A stretch of 64,000 nt of DNA from a candidate division SR1 bacterium (GCA_026397515.1 JAPLUU010000005.1:1-64000), one strand, 5' to 3'; positions 43,514 to 56,628 are shown, counted from the stretch's first letter. The notes: generated from the letters alone by a model not told the origin. Numbers and translations are program-made.

Positions 43514-46376
43514 GATGAGAGTTGAATCTGTATATAAGATTCCATCGATTGTCGCTCCAGAGATATTTATATCTGTAAATTCAAACTCATATCAGAGCTG
43601 TTTTATCTATAGTAAAGGTGATGCCAGTTGAAAAATTTCCAGCTTTATCATATCACGTCACTACTCGTACACCTTCTCCTGTGATTATCAAAGAAGTTCC
43701 TGTATACCATGTTCCACTGAGTTGAAATCCAGAGAAATTAGTATCAATTCAAGTGATTGTTATATTATGATTGTAGTATGCACCAGAAACGACACCCGCG
43801 AGTGTAGGAGCTATAGTATCTATAGTAAATTTCATACCCGTAGTAGTTCATCGAATATTAGATAATAAAAAGGTGTATGTACCATTTCCAGTTATCAATG
43901 TTCATCATGTATATATGATACCATTGATTGTATGGTTAGAAATACTATCTCCAGTAAATATTATACTTACTCATGTATTGTAGTATCATCCACTAATTAC
44001 CGTACTTAATGATTGGGTTGTTCCTGTAAAAAATAATCCTGGTACTCAGAAAGCAAAGAGCTTGATATCTCAGTTAGTATCAAAATAACAAGTTTTGAAT
44101 GCATCAAGAATACATCAGCTCTGTAATGTATTTCGTGACCAATTATTTCCATCTACTGATTGGAGAATGCTGAGGTATTGACCATTAAATCATGATAATA
44201 TATGATAGGTGATAGTTCCTGTTCATGAATTCATATGAAGATTTGTTGATCAAGATATTACTTCCACAGTTTCAACGAAACTTAGCATCAATGATGCTAC
44301 ACCAGAATCTCAAATAGCTCAGAGTTTAGTTCCTGTAGTTATTGTAGTAGGAGTATAGAGAATACCATCTCGGTTAGCTCCAGAAACAGTTAATGATGTT
44401 ACTCAAGAAAGTGATAAGAAATCATATCATATTCAGTTAATTCATAATGTCTTAAAGTATACGGGGAAAGATGATCCTACTGAGAGTGTATTTCATGTTA
44501 CAATAGCAAAATCATAAGAGTTTAATCGTATATTATTGTATGTTTGGGTAAAAACATCATAAGTAGTAGTGTAAAAATATCCTCCACTTGAATAGTATTC
44601 GTCGATATTGCTTCAAGAATATAGATAGAATTTATTCCCTGTAGAATTAAATATCGTCGTTCATGCTCAGATATAGGAGACCAAATTTACAGTATTAGTA
44701 ATAATATTATCGTTTGAATTTTGTAAGAAATATAATCATCCATTATTTCATGATAAGAAACTTCAAGTTATACTATTTGTACTCGAATTCGTAAAAACTA
44801 TTCCTTGGTCTTGATTATTATTTATTACTGAATTTATAATTTGAGTATTAGTCGAAGAATCTAACGATATTCAGTGATCTTGATTGGTTGATAAATCTCA
44901 CGAATTAATAATGGTTCAAGAACAGAAAGAAAGCAAAATACCATTTCCATCAAAACCAATAAGTCCATTATTATTGAAGGTTGAATAGAGAATAGAGTTG
45001 CTCGTTCAAGTTTCTATAACCATTCAAACTTTATAATTATATTTAATAGTAGAGGCATATATGGTATTGTTATTACTATTCGCCATATATATTCCATGTC
45101 ACATATTACCTGAAGAGATTAATCAGCTTAAGATATTATTGTTGGATTGAAATAAGGCTACTCCATTGTCTGGAGAATTAATAGTAGTGATATTAGCAAA
45201 ATTATTGTAAGATGAATTGTTAAGGTAAAGACATCCACTGCTACTATTTGAAGTGATATTATTTCCTGTAGTATAATTAGTATTATAAAAATCTATTCCT
45301 CAATAATAATTACCATAAACAGATACTCCGCTTAATATGTTTCATGTAGAGTTTGAAATACTTATTCAATTTTCATTGTGTATAGAAACGATGTTTTGCA
45401 ATGTGTTTTGATCGGATGAATTGAGAAAAATACCTCTTCTACCATTATCATATACATTAATAGTATGTAATGTGTTACCTGAAGAATTTAAGACCATCAG
45501 TCCATGATATACATTATTGTTTCATGTAAGATTATTTATAGTAATTAATGTAGAATTGCGTAAGAAAATTCCAATATTATTATTGTCATATGATGTGATA
45601 CCACTTAATATTATGGATTTTCAATAGAGTACTTGTATTCACATTCATTGATTATTTCGTGTTTGAATGTTTTGTCAAAAAATATTGGTACTATTGTATG
45701 TATAGATTCCGTTAGCATTATTATAAAACTGAGCATTAATAATAGTAATATATGAAGCTCAAGATATTAAGAGACCAGCATTTGTAGTTCAAATATTATT
45801 ATATGCTTGAGTATCTCTAATCGTTAGATTATTTCATCATTGTATCATCAATCCGTTGTTTCAATTATTTGCTTGATTAATTCTAATTTTTTCAATAATA
45901 ATATTATTTTTGTTGGTTGCGGTAATTGTCCCACTACCTCCAACATTTCCTGATAAGGTCACGATTCCGCTACTAATCAATGCACTACAATTATTCATGG
46001 TGATTCATGTAGTTATATTGTATGTTCATGAATCTATTACGTAAATCGTATTGCTAGCAAGTGTTGTTGGCAAAATTCATGTAGCTATCACATTCATTCC
46101 TCATGACAAACATGAACCGGAAGTATATCCGCTCCAATTTTGCGTATATGCAGTTTGTCCACCTCCACTTCCATAGAGTGCTTTTATGATATCGCCAGAC
46201 GTAGGATTATTATCCCAAAAAGCTCCCGAGAGAAAATTAGCATTATTTCGGGTAATGGTTCCAACAATCCATGAGTCTGCTTTGACGACAAAATTTGTCA
46301 TCCAGAATCCTAGTCAGAGAACGAGGAAAGCTCAGACAAGAAGTCTAGCTAAAAAATGTTTGTGTTCGTTTTTCAT
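43434..46376 (-). CDS. Giant surface protein, N-terminal part with parallel beta-helix
   Basis: 980 aa. The N-terminal anchor HFLARLLVGAFLVLGLGF is followed by VKADSWIVG. Residues 60-700 are a NosD/pectate-lyase-like right-handed beta helix, with dozens of rungs such as NNTIYASTIKYNYKVGMVIE and GILLSFCSGT, rich in Asn/Ser/Ile and with UGA glycines at the turns. Later come Ig-like repeats each with FTID.TAP and D.AGN motifs. After FTIDKTAL near 43597 this frame runs into unrelated sequence to TAA at 43434, while the Ig pattern goes on in another frame. Probably a long adhesin or polysaccharide-binding stalk. It may now be truncated, or the assembly may have an error. Confidence 0.8.
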
Positions 46377-46625
46377 GGTGTATAATAATATAATAAATAG
46401 GCAAGCTAAAAAGTTTTATTACAATAAGTATACTCCCGAATCAAAAAAATGCAAATATTACTATATATATACTACATTAAACTTGCCATTTTATAAAAAT
46501 GTGATAAAATATAGAGTGAATCAAAAGCATTGAAACTCAAAGAGAAAAGTGTATTTATTACATAGTAACAATTTATTGTTTACTCTATTTTTGAATATAA
46601 AATTTACTATTTAAGATATATACTC

Positions 46626-48974
46626 ATGGTCGATCAAATTCCGCAAACAAATATCCCAGCACCTCAGATGGGAAATCCGCCACCACCAGTACCACAACAA
46701 ATGCCACAAACTCCACTCCAAGCTACTCCTATGCAGCAAGCACCAGTTCGTAGTGCCAATGTCACCAAACCGACATCCAAAATTTCTATGAAATGAGTCT
46801 TGATAGGATGCTGAATTTTGTTTATGTTCGTAATCGGAGGATTGTCTCTCGTATTTTATAATCTGATGAATAATCCATCTCAGCTTTCTAGTGTTGGATT
46901 GGATCCAACGACGACAAAAATATTGTTGCAGACATTTTCTGTGATTTTCTTTGGACTCTTAACCTTCCTTGGTGTCTGACTTCTCATAGTAAATCTGTAC
47001 AGAATAATTACGGTAAAAAACAAATCAAAAGTAGGAAATATTTTCGGCGCGTTTTTGTGATTTATAGTATTTATTTTTGCTATCGTGTTGTGAGCGAAGG
47101 TGATTACTATGATCAATAATTTTTCTGTAGACAATATCCTCGATAGTGATAAATTGATCATGCCATATCTCCAAGTCAAAGATGGTACGAAATATACCCG
47201 TTGAGATGCGACAATGAAACTTATCGCTCCAGCGACAATATTTTATACACTCAATAATACATACTTCAATTCTCAAATAATTCCACAACTTGGACAAGTG
47301 AATTTTACCGAAGTATTTTTGGATTGTGGAAACGGACAAAAACTTAAATTAAATTTCACAACCTCTCAATTTGATGGGTCGTGTATCTATTTCAAAAAAT
47401 GAGAATATCTCCTCAACCTCGAAACAAGGTATATAAATATCCCGACATCTGAAAAAATTCAAAAAACATTTACGGGATGATCGATTATTTTCGATTCAGA
47501 AATCAGTGTGAGTCCTACCAAATCAGACCTGACATTCAACGACGCAAAGACAGAAATGATTTTGTGAAAAGCGCCAAGCAAAGTTATGTTTGATGCAAGT
47601 TCAGTATTCAAAGATCTTGGACTCAGTGACTACAAAATAATATGGGATTTTAATGGTGATGGAACACAAGACAAACAAAATATCGTAGCTACTACATTCG
47701 TGTATAATGAAGCAAAATTATATAATGTGTATATAAGATTTCCAGCACTCAATAATTATATCTATACATTCCCTGTAAGAGTAGAACAATCCGATGTTCC
47801 TGTCTGTGAAGTTATTGTTACAAAAGCTGATGGAAAAAATTATACAGTTACCACAAATTTCTTCGACAAAACTGTGAAGATTGTAAACTATCAATTTGAT
47901 GTCTTGAATAGAAATGATAAATCTATAGATACTATAAAAAATAATAACGGAACATTTAGTTACCAATTTCCCGGTGCCGGACTGTACGCTATCCAAAATA
48001 CTTTCATTACAGAAGATGATAAACAAGGACAATGTGAGAGTGATGATGTACAAGTATGAGTGACAGATTTTCAAGTAAATTACGATAGGTATTTCAAGTC
48101 ACCACAGTCACCTCAGTTTCAAAAAATAACTAATCAATGAATTGCATCATTAGTGTCAGGGGAAATAATTTTGACAGAAATTCCTACAGTAATAAAATTA
48201 CAAGTAAATCAAATTTCTCCAAATACACCTACAGCTACCAAAAGAGTTTTGGTGGATGGTAAACAAGTAATCTCCATAGATCAAAATAGTTTTGAATTCA
48301 CGATCGACAACAATGCAAGTCATGAAGTTACCCTTATCATAGAAGATGTACCAAGCGGAGCAAAGACAGAAATCATAATTCCTGTGAGAGTAAATAGAGC
48401 AGACGTGATAGGTAAACTTATTGTTACTCCTGACACCGTAGGGACTGATCCATTTACGGTAAAATTTGATGCATCGACAACTATACTCAATGATACGGGT
48501 GATGAAATCGTTTCATTTACCTGGGATTTTGGTGATGGAACATGATCGATAAAAAAAGATTTTTCTGAAGCATTTATCAGCCATACGTATAGATATGATA
48601 CAAAAAATAATAATGGAACATATCATCCTATAGTGCTTATCAAAACAAAAAAAGGTCGTGAAGTATCGGTCTCACCAGCCACAGATATTATCGTCAAAAG
48701 AGCAAACCAAACATTAAATATTAGTATTCCAGATTATCCGGCACAGCAAGCAAACGTGGGTGATAGAGTAGGATTTTCTATCGAATTCAATGGCTTGCCT
48801 ACACAGATTAGTCGAGATTTTGGAGACGGAAAAACATTGACATGCAACACAAGACAAGAATGCTGATCTACAACACATATCTATACTAACGCAGGTACAT
48901 ACCCAATTAGAGCAGCAATCTCCTATTCAGATCAACCGACAATAGATGGAACGATAACCCTCAAGATAAAATAA
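46626..48974 (+). CDS. PKD-domain membrane protein
   Basis: 782 aa. The Pro/Gln-rich N-terminus (PPPPVPQQMPQTPLQAT) is followed by three membrane helices: VLIGCGILFMFVIGGLSLVF, TFSVIFFGLLTFLGVGLLIV and FGAFLGFIVFIFAIVLGAKV. The rest is extracellular, with at least three PKD-like modules marked by IIWDFNGDGTQD, SFTWDFGDGTGSIKKDF and SRDFGDGKTL...IYTNAGTYPI. Small disulfide candidates (EVFLDCGNGQKL; DGSCIYF) lie before them. PKD modules serve as rigid spacers or binding units on the cell surface. It is divergent from the beta-helix gene. Confidence 0.88.
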
Positions 48975-49025
48975 TGTACAATAAAATAACCAACATAATA
49001 AGAACAATTACAAAAACACAAACAT

Positions 49026-49433
49026 ATGGAAAAGCGAAAAAAAATATTTGTTATTTGTCCTGTAGAGATAACAGATGATGTGACAAAAAAAAAGCTTGAA
49101 GATTACAAAAAAAAGCTTGAAGCACAAGGATATGAAGTATATTTACCACATTTTGATACCAATCAAGAAGCAAGTGAATATGAAATTTGTCTCCAAAAAA
49201 TGAAAGCTATTATGGAAGCAGATGAAGTACATATCTTTTTTGTTCCTCTTTCTTGTAGCAGCCATTTTGATCTCGGAATAACTTTCCTTGCCTGTTCATG
49301 TGATGAAAAAAAGATTATCAAAGTGATAGAAAATGGTGGACTTACCGATGAACATGGTCAAATAAAATTATCATTTGAAAAGTCTTTTGGTCAGATGATT
49401 CAAGAATGGGAAAAAAACATCTCGCACAACTAA
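49026..49433 (+). CDS. Hypothetical protein, nucleoside deoxyribosyltransferase-like fold
   Basis: 135 aa. The basic start MEKRKKIFVICPVEITDD is followed by a helix and the strand QGYEVYLPHFDTN. Then comes MEADEVHIFFVPLSCSSHFD and LGITFLA. A strand, acidic residue, strand, then S.HFDLG and a helix is the layout of nucleoside 2-deoxyribosyltransferases and related small Rossmann proteins. No further catalytic residue can be named. All six glycines are GGN, too few to judge origin. It sits 51 bases after the PKD gene in the same direction. Confidence 0.6.
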   Translation: MEKRKKIFVICPVEITDDVTKKKLEDYKKKLEAQGYEVYLPHFDTNQEASEYEICLQKMKAIMEADEVHIFFVPLSCSSHFDLGITFLACSCDEKKIIKVIENGGLTDEHGQIKLSFEKSFGQMIQEWEKNISHN

Positions 49434-49853
49434 CAAAAAATTGTTGTGTACAACTAAAATCTAATCTCAATTAATCTAGGTAAAATGGAGTATAATCCCA
49501 GGTATTTCTGGGATTTTTCTTATGATACTTTTTTTGTAAAATATTTTATTAAATATGTGATTATTGGAATATTTTATTTATATTTTTTTTATGCCTCTAA
49601 AATTTGTACATAATACTCCAAAAGTACGTTTCAGTAATTTTGGTTGAATTATGGATAAATTATGGATAAAATTAAAGTACGTTTCAGTAATTTTGGTTGA
49701 ATTATGGATAAATTATGGATAAAATTTCATAAATAAAAAAAAGTCCTCTAAAATTTGTACATAATACTCCAAAAGTACGTTTCAGTAATTTTGGTTGAAT
49801 TATGGATAAATTATGGATAAAATTTCATAAATAAAAAAAAGTCCTCTAAAATT
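49434..49853. other. Intergenic region with tandem repeat array
   Basis: No gene. An A/T-rich stretch is followed by the array described separately; the last partial unit leads into the promoter of the 2100-aa surface gene. Confidence 0.7.
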
Positions 49854-49855
49854 TG
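49594..49855. repeat. About 98-bp tandem repeat with TATGGATAA motifs
   Basis: A unit beginning CCTCTAAAATTTGTACATAA starts at 49594 and 49745. A shorter copy (about 71 bases, lacking the unit's start) lies at 49674-49744, and a 13-base remnant starts at 49843. Each copy holds TTATGGATAAATTATGGATA, so TATGGATAA occurs six times, one base from the DnaA box TGTGGATAA. Confidence 0.9.
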
Positions 49856-49882
49856 ACAAAAGACACCATTGCCAGTATACTT
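49854..49882 (+). promoter_or_regulatory. Sigma70-type promoter of the 2100-aa surface gene
   Basis: TTGACA (49854-49859), 17-base spacer, TATACT (49877-49882), 36 bases before the start codon. The -35 box is formed at the junction with the last repeat remnant. Confidence 0.7.
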
Positions 49883-49918
49883 ATGCTATATAATTTTTAT
49901 TCTATTCATGTCGTTATC

Positions 49919-52900
49919 ATGAAAACATCTATTAAAAACAAAAACTTTTTATATAAAAAATTGTACACGATGAAAAAAGCGCTCTACAAAAATTGTTGTC
50001 GTTTTGGTAATTTCTACAAAAAAAACTGGAAAGTTTTGGTAGGAGCAAAACTATTTCTCTTAGTTATCGCTATGACGATAGTATTTTCTTCCCGAAGAAA
50101 TATAGGTACCAATATAATGCATGGAGGACTTCCTGCTTATGCAGGATGATTGTGTGGAGATAATGTTTGTGCATCAAAAGATGCTTATTGTCAACTAAGT
50201 ACCTCTGACTGTACGAAAGTAGGTACCTGAAATTGTGCATCTATTACGTGATGTTCTATAAAAACCGCTGATGTACTTTCTTGTACGGGAACAACATTTA
50301 GTTGTAGTAACTTTTCTAAAGACACTTCTTGTAAGATTGCTTGATGTACTCGAAGTGGTGAAACTATAGGAGGAATATGTACCAATGATGATGGTAAAGG
50401 AGGACAGATAAATGAGACGTGTTCTTCTCTCTGATCATCTGCATGTAAAGAAATTGGTGCAAACAGCGCTGGTGATTGTTCTCGATCTGTAACTAGCTCT
50501 ACTGAGATATGTGGTGGAAATATTACTACTCCGAAAAATGAAAATGAATGTACTACATTAAAAAATACATTTCTAATGTATACTATAGATATAGGAACTA
50601 CTCGATATCCAGCATATATAGAAGATGAAACTTCTTGTCCAGCTGATTGTAGTGTACAGACCTGTGGTAATGGACAAATAGAATGAACTGAAATTTGTGA
50701 TGATGGAAACACCATGGATGGTGATGGTTGTAATAGTACGTGTACAGAAAAGACAACTCCTGCATGTACATGAATGGAAACTAAAAGTTCTTGTTCTACA
50801 TTATTAATATCAGCACAATGTGCTGCCTCCTATAGCTCATTAGATAAAAATCAGTGTAAATGGGATGCAACAAAAAATAATTGTGGAATATCAGCTCCTT
50901 GTACTCCACCATCCACTCAGAGCTGTGGAAACTGAATAAAAGAATTAAGTGAGCAATGTGATGATGGTAATACAACCGGTGGAGATGGTTGTAGTAGTTC
51001 TTGTAAATATGAATGGACTGCAGGTACTGCCGTCTCGACAGCTACCGAACAACATATCAAAACTATAATTAATAATTCTAAATGATGAGCTCAGTTAAAA
51101 GCAGAATTTTGTCTAGCAAATCTTTTGAGGATGGAGGGAAATATATGAGGTTCTTTGCAAGAACTACAAAATATTATGATGAATAATTCTTACAATGCAA
51201 ATAGTTTCCCTTATGCTCTTTATTTAGCAACTTTAGATAATATAGACTACAATAATTCAGCAAATGCACTCAATTATTTTAATGTCCTATTAAATATGTG
51301 GGGATTGCCACTAGCTACTGACCAAGCAATGCTGCGCAATCAAGCGCAAGCGTATTATAATATGTTTTTTTGGTGACCTATTAGTGTTGAGTGATGGGCA
51401 ATGACTCCGTTGGATGATGGAACCACCTATGATCATGGTATCGTAGCTATGTGTATTCCGTATTATGCATTTTGCGGGAATGGCGTCCTAGATATAGGGG
51501 AACAATGTGATGATGGTAATATCACTAATGGTGATGGTTGTAGTTCTTCATGTGTACTAGAAAACCAAGCACCTGTAGCTACCATATCATTTCCTGTAGA
51601 AGGTAAAACATATGACCCAACCGAGAGTTTCTATAGTTATTGAAATGGATTTGATTCTGACGGAACAATAGTGAAATACGAATGGCAAATAAATAATCGA
51701 GGACGAAATGAGAACTATACCACAGGATATTATATTCCAATGAATATGTCATGAAAATTTACTGTATATCTAAGGGTAACCGATGATAAAGGTGCTACTG
51801 GCACTACAAGCGTAAACTTTAACATTACAGATATACCCTCAACAGTCTGTGGTAACGGATCTGTAGAATGAAATGAAGAATGTGATGATGGAAATACTAG
51901 TGATGGTGACTGATGTAGTTCACAATGTTATACTGAACCGTATTGTGATATCTCTATGACAGGTGCGACAGATGAATCTCCGTTCACTGCATATTTTACC
52001 TATAAGATTGGTGGTAATACAACAGCAAAATTTATGCAATTTGATACAGATACAACAGGAGATATTAATGATCCTGATAATCTCTGAACATTTCAACATA
52101 TATATCCCGTAGCTGATACTACGCAAGATCCTACACTGTATGTCTCTAGTAAAACTCATCCTGAACTTCAAGCTAGCTGTTCTACAGCTACACCGATATG
52201 TAGTATATTTACTCCAGAAATGTGTAGTTCTGATGCTTTGGGTGACCGATGATTCAAATGTGCAGATATCCCACAATCAGAGTGTTTATTTTTGATTGAA
52301 CTGTATAAAGCAACTGATTGACCAAACTGGACAAATAGTGGTTGATGGTTAGATAATCCTAATGCATGTGAGCGATATGGTATTACCTGTACAAATAATT
52401 CTGTAAACACAAAATCATCAGCCATAGTAAAAAGTTCAAAGTATCTTGCATCCATTGATCTTTCTAACAATAATTTAGGAGGAAAACTTCCATCAACCAT
52501 TGATGTACTACTACCATATGTATATGGAATTTTCGGTATAACTACATCATCGGATATGACTAGAAAAGTAAGTATAAAAGAAGTTATAAGTACTACGCCT
52601 GTAAAAGAAGTTATAAGTACTACGCCTGTAAAAGAAGTTATAAGTACTACGCCTGTAAAAGAAGTTATAAGTACTACGCCTGTAAAAGAAGTTATAAGTA
52701 CGCCTACAAAAGAAGCTAAAACAATCAGTGAAAATATTTTTAAGATATTTCAATCAAGCAAAGCAATTTCATCAGAAGCATCTCAAGATACATTACTAAA
52801 AAGAAGCTTAGGTGACATGGTAAAGTTTACACCTGTAGGTCAAAAGGCATCATCAAAAATAGATTTGGGTACATTAAAATACCAAGACATTGTACCTTTT

Positions 52901-55900
52901 CTACATCTTACCACTTTAAATCTTTCTCATAATCATATAGAAGGAGGTATACCACAATGATATTTTATGGCATTCTCATTTTTGGAAACATTAAATCTTT
53001 CATACAATAATTTATCTTCTTTATTTGGCACTGAAGAATTAGTATCATTTCCAGATATTCCATGATATGATTTTTTGGTTCAAATGATGGAAAAAAATGG
53101 TATGTGATCAATTACTACTACACTACAAAATATTTCATTTTCATTACCAGAAAATGTACGACCATCGCTTGCGTTAAATATTGCAACACAACGTTTTGCA
53201 CTTCTTCCTGCAGCAGTGTTCTGAATACAACAAAACACATGGGAAGCATTCGGTGTTATGGGAAAATTTATGTGAATAATATCTCAAAAAAACAAAGATA
53301 ATTTAAATATTTTACGTGAGTATTATAGTAAATATTTTATTCCAACACCAAAGTATTTGGGTAGTCTGCTTGATTTGTTTTTTGGTAAATCTGATGAAAT
53401 AAAAGATGGGTTTATAATAGATATTGTTGAAGCAATAAATAAACAAACAAAAATTGATATTAATACAATAGGGGAAGTACTGACAGACAATAAGGATTTT
53501 ATGGATAACGTAACTCCGCTTACTACAAGTATAGTACAGCGATTTACTAATGTGTTTACTCACTTGCGTGTTGTTGATCTATCACACAATGATATTAGTA
53601 GTATTCCTACAAGTCTACCAATCAATCCATGTATAGAATCGTTTGATATGTCATACAATCAACTCACAAAGTCATTACCTTTTGTACAGTATTTTGGATA
53701 TGGTATATGACCTAAGATAGAAATAGTAGATTATTTGAAATCTGATACGAAAGTGATAAATGCTTCATCAAACATATTTGATCAAATAGCAAAGTGAGGT
53801 CTTCAAATTCTTGTAGCATATGCTACAAAAACAGGAGAAGTAATGACAGGTATACAGACAGGAATTATTAATAAGGGAGATGAAGTAGTTATGACATTTA
53901 CTGATTATGGATCTTTTGAATCACAAATTACCGTGCCAGTTGTACAACAAGATCCTATTGATACTATATTTGGTACCAATTGTACACAGGAATCTAACGG
54001 ACTGATCACCTGTCCAGGCAAACAATGCACTCCTGACGATCCAAAATGTATTGAACAACCAAGTACACAAGGTCAATATATCTGAATATTCACTATGGGA
54101 GAAGATAAATCTAGTCATGGATCGCTCTGTGCATATGATTCAACAGCAGCCAAACCGACACGAACATACGATCCAACAACAATGACATTTGATGCACAGA
54201 ACATATGTAAATCTCTAAAGATGAAACCTATATATGATATCAATACATCACGAGAAGTGGTAGGAGAACCAATCTGTGAGCGTAAGACAAATACGCTATC
54301 TCTAAATTTTTCCAACAATAAATTCACTGGATTGCTTCCAAATATTGTTACGACAAATTCGACAACATGGCAGGAATTAAATAATATGAATGTAGAGACA
54401 TGACCATTATGGACATTTATGCAATCAGGTACTCCTATTCATGTGTCAGTTGATGTAAGTAATAATAATCTTACTAATGATTTACAAATTCCATATATAA
54501 CACCGACACAGAGTATCTCTCAGATAGATAATAATTGTCTGACATTTGATAATCCTACAGATGATTCACAAACCAAATATATGAATAATTTTCTCCCAGG
54601 ATGGAATAAACAAAATGTATGTGATTTTCCAAAGATTAGTTATTCACCTACAGAAAAAGAATGAGCTACAAATGGTAAGGTGACAGCAAGTGTATATCTC
54701 CCAAAGGGATGTGAAGTAACAAACAACGCGGGTAATAATACCTATGCTTTTGATAATAATGGAGCATTTGCATTTATTGTAAATTGTAGAAACTTTAAAA
54801 ATCCATTATTCATGATAGCAAAAGTAACCTGGGTTGATTCAAAAACTACAACATTTCTTAATACCAAAGATGCTATATCCAATCTAGATGTATATAATGA
54901 AAATACCAAAAATGAAAATTTGACGGTAAATTTACCGAAAGATATAAATGGAACAAAGAAAACAATTGCACAGGAATCTATAAGCAAAATCAAGTGAATA
55001 GAAAGTTCTACTAATATAGTTAAAACTACAAAAAATATCAACTTTGTAAATGATAATAAGGCATATGAAAAGATACAGATATCTACTCCAGAAGATTTAT
55101 CATCGAAGTATAAAATCAGTGTTGAAATTCCATCAGATGTATTATTATATTGAGTAAAGAATAATAAAGAAATAGCATATAATAAAATATTTTACGCACC
55201 AGTAGATAAGACTGATGATTCACTCCTTGTAAATAAATTTACTTCTGAAACAAAACTCATCAAACCAATTTTGTTTCATATGGGAAGTGATGAGACAACT
55301 ACTACCGTAATTGCAGAGAATGAAAACAATGAAATAAACGATTTTACTATAACTATAGCTACTGATAAATCAGTATGAACTAAGGTAGATATATTTTCTT
55401 CACAAGATGCTAATACGTGGATATATTTCGGTACATCAACGGTCGTTACTGGTGGCGTAGTTACCTTTACAACGCCTCATCTTACCTACTTCTGAATCGG
55501 TGAAATAAGTGGTGTAACTCCATGAACAGGTACGAATACAGGAAATATAGTTACTCCAGGTGGTATTATCGTGGGTGGAGGTAGATCAAGATTATCGATG
55601 GATTATTGTCCTAATGGAGATGCTTCACCAAGTTATTATGATAATACCTGTATAGGAAGCACACACACTATTGCACCAGTAGCTGATGCTACAACTACGA
55701 GCCAGCTTCTTGATGCATATAAATATGCACGCGAACATGAGCTTATTACAGCAGCATCATCAGATGCAAAATTATATGCAAAGATAACAAGAAAAGAGTT
55801 AGCCAAATTGATAAGTATATATGTAAAAAATGTTGTAGGTTTGGTAGCTGATCCAACGAGAAATTGTACATTTAGTGATATCTCCAAAGAATCTACTGCT

Positions 55901-56221
55901 ACCAGAGCATATATCAAAGATGTATGTAAACTAGGTATCATGGGAGTTCATCAAGATGGTAAAACACCGTTATCATTATTTAAGCCAGATACCTTTGTGA
56001 CGAGAGCAGAAGTTGCAACAGTATTGTCTAGAGTGCTATTTGCTGGTACGTATAATACACCATTAGATTCTCCATACAAACGATATACGCTTCATTTAGC
56101 TATATTCAAAAATAGAAAACTTATCCAAAATATTTCTCAACCAGACGCAATAGACACCAAATGATTTGTTCTTATACTGCTCCAAAAAATTGATAAATTA
56201 GTTATCAAAGTAGTGCAATAA
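49919..56221 (+). CDS. Giant (2100 aa) Cys-rich/PKD/LRR/SLH-like surface protein
   Basis: Start ATG 49919, stop TAA 56219, one uninterrupted code-25 frame. A basic N-terminus and TM/signal helix ([18 protein letters not shown]) are followed by a Cys-rich part. Four DUF4215-type repeats follow (CGNG....E.CDDGN...GDGCSS.C) near 50661, 50930, 51474 and 51850. Between the third and fourth lies a PKD-like module ([18 protein letters not shown]). Next is a plant-type LRR cap and LRRs ([37 protein letters not shown]) interrupted by a VKEVISTTP tandem repeat. More LRR-like strands and a beta-rich region follow. The C-terminus is SLH-like ([38 protein letters not shown]). Probably wall- or S-layer-bound and involved in contact with other cells. 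Confidence 0.9.
52574..52705 (+). repeat. 27-bp in-frame tandem repeat (VKEVISTTP)
   Basis: Unit GTAAAAGAAGTTATAAGTAC plus TACGCCT, present four times perfectly or nearly so (the first begins AT) and once shortened to 24 bases. It lies inside the LRR region of the surface protein. Being a multiple of three, copy changes keep the frame. Confidence 0.95.
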
Positions 56222-56232
56222 TTATAATTCAT

Positions 56233-56270
56233 AAAAAAATGAGTGACATCGTAGTGGTGTCACTTTTTTT
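56233..56270 (+). terminator. Terminator of the 2100-aa surface gene
   Basis: AGTGACA / TGTCACT stem followed by TTTTTT, 21 bases after the stop codon. Confidence 0.88.
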
Positions 56271-56343
56271 ATAGTCGTCTTATTTTATATTGAAAAGTTT
56301 AGCTGCTTTACTATACTCATAGTACTTTATATTGCTTCTTCCA

Positions 56344-56628
56344 ATGGCTGATTTTTCTCAAGAACTTAAACATCTCCAAAAACTTGCGTGTATATCACTT
56401 TCTCCCGAACAGGAAAAAAAATTCTGATCTCAACTTAGCGATATTATCGGATTTCTCTGACAACTTCCAGAAACCAAATGAGATGCTAATTCCAAGGCCA
56501 GAAAAGATATATTAACACTGAGAACTATATCTGGTACCAAAGAGTCTTCAGAGAACAAGAAAATCCTAAAAAATGTACAACATCCTATAGTAAACAATTC
56601 TATCGTGATAAAATCAGTATTATCATAG
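56344..56628 (+). CDS. gatC: Asp/Glu-tRNA amidotransferase subunit C-like protein
   Basis: 94 aa, the family's usual length. ELKHLQKLACISLSPEQEKK then FGSQLSDIIGFLGQLPETKG matches GatC (h..LArL.l...E...f..qL..Il....L). The tail carries the loosely conserved segment that wraps GatA, ending HPIVNNSIVIKSVLS. GatC stabilises the GatA-GatB complex that makes Gln-tRNA(Gln) or Asn-tRNA(Asn). gatA and gatB are not in the window. Three UGA codons fall on expected glycine or flexible positions. fusA follows 130 bases downstream. Confidence 0.8.

Noticed and set aside
49594-49855. CRISPR array
   Set aside because: Units of unequal length (98, 71 bases) without unique spacers of constant size.
52574-52705. 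CRISPR array
   Set aside because: Units are directly adjacent with no spacers and encode an in-frame peptide repeat.
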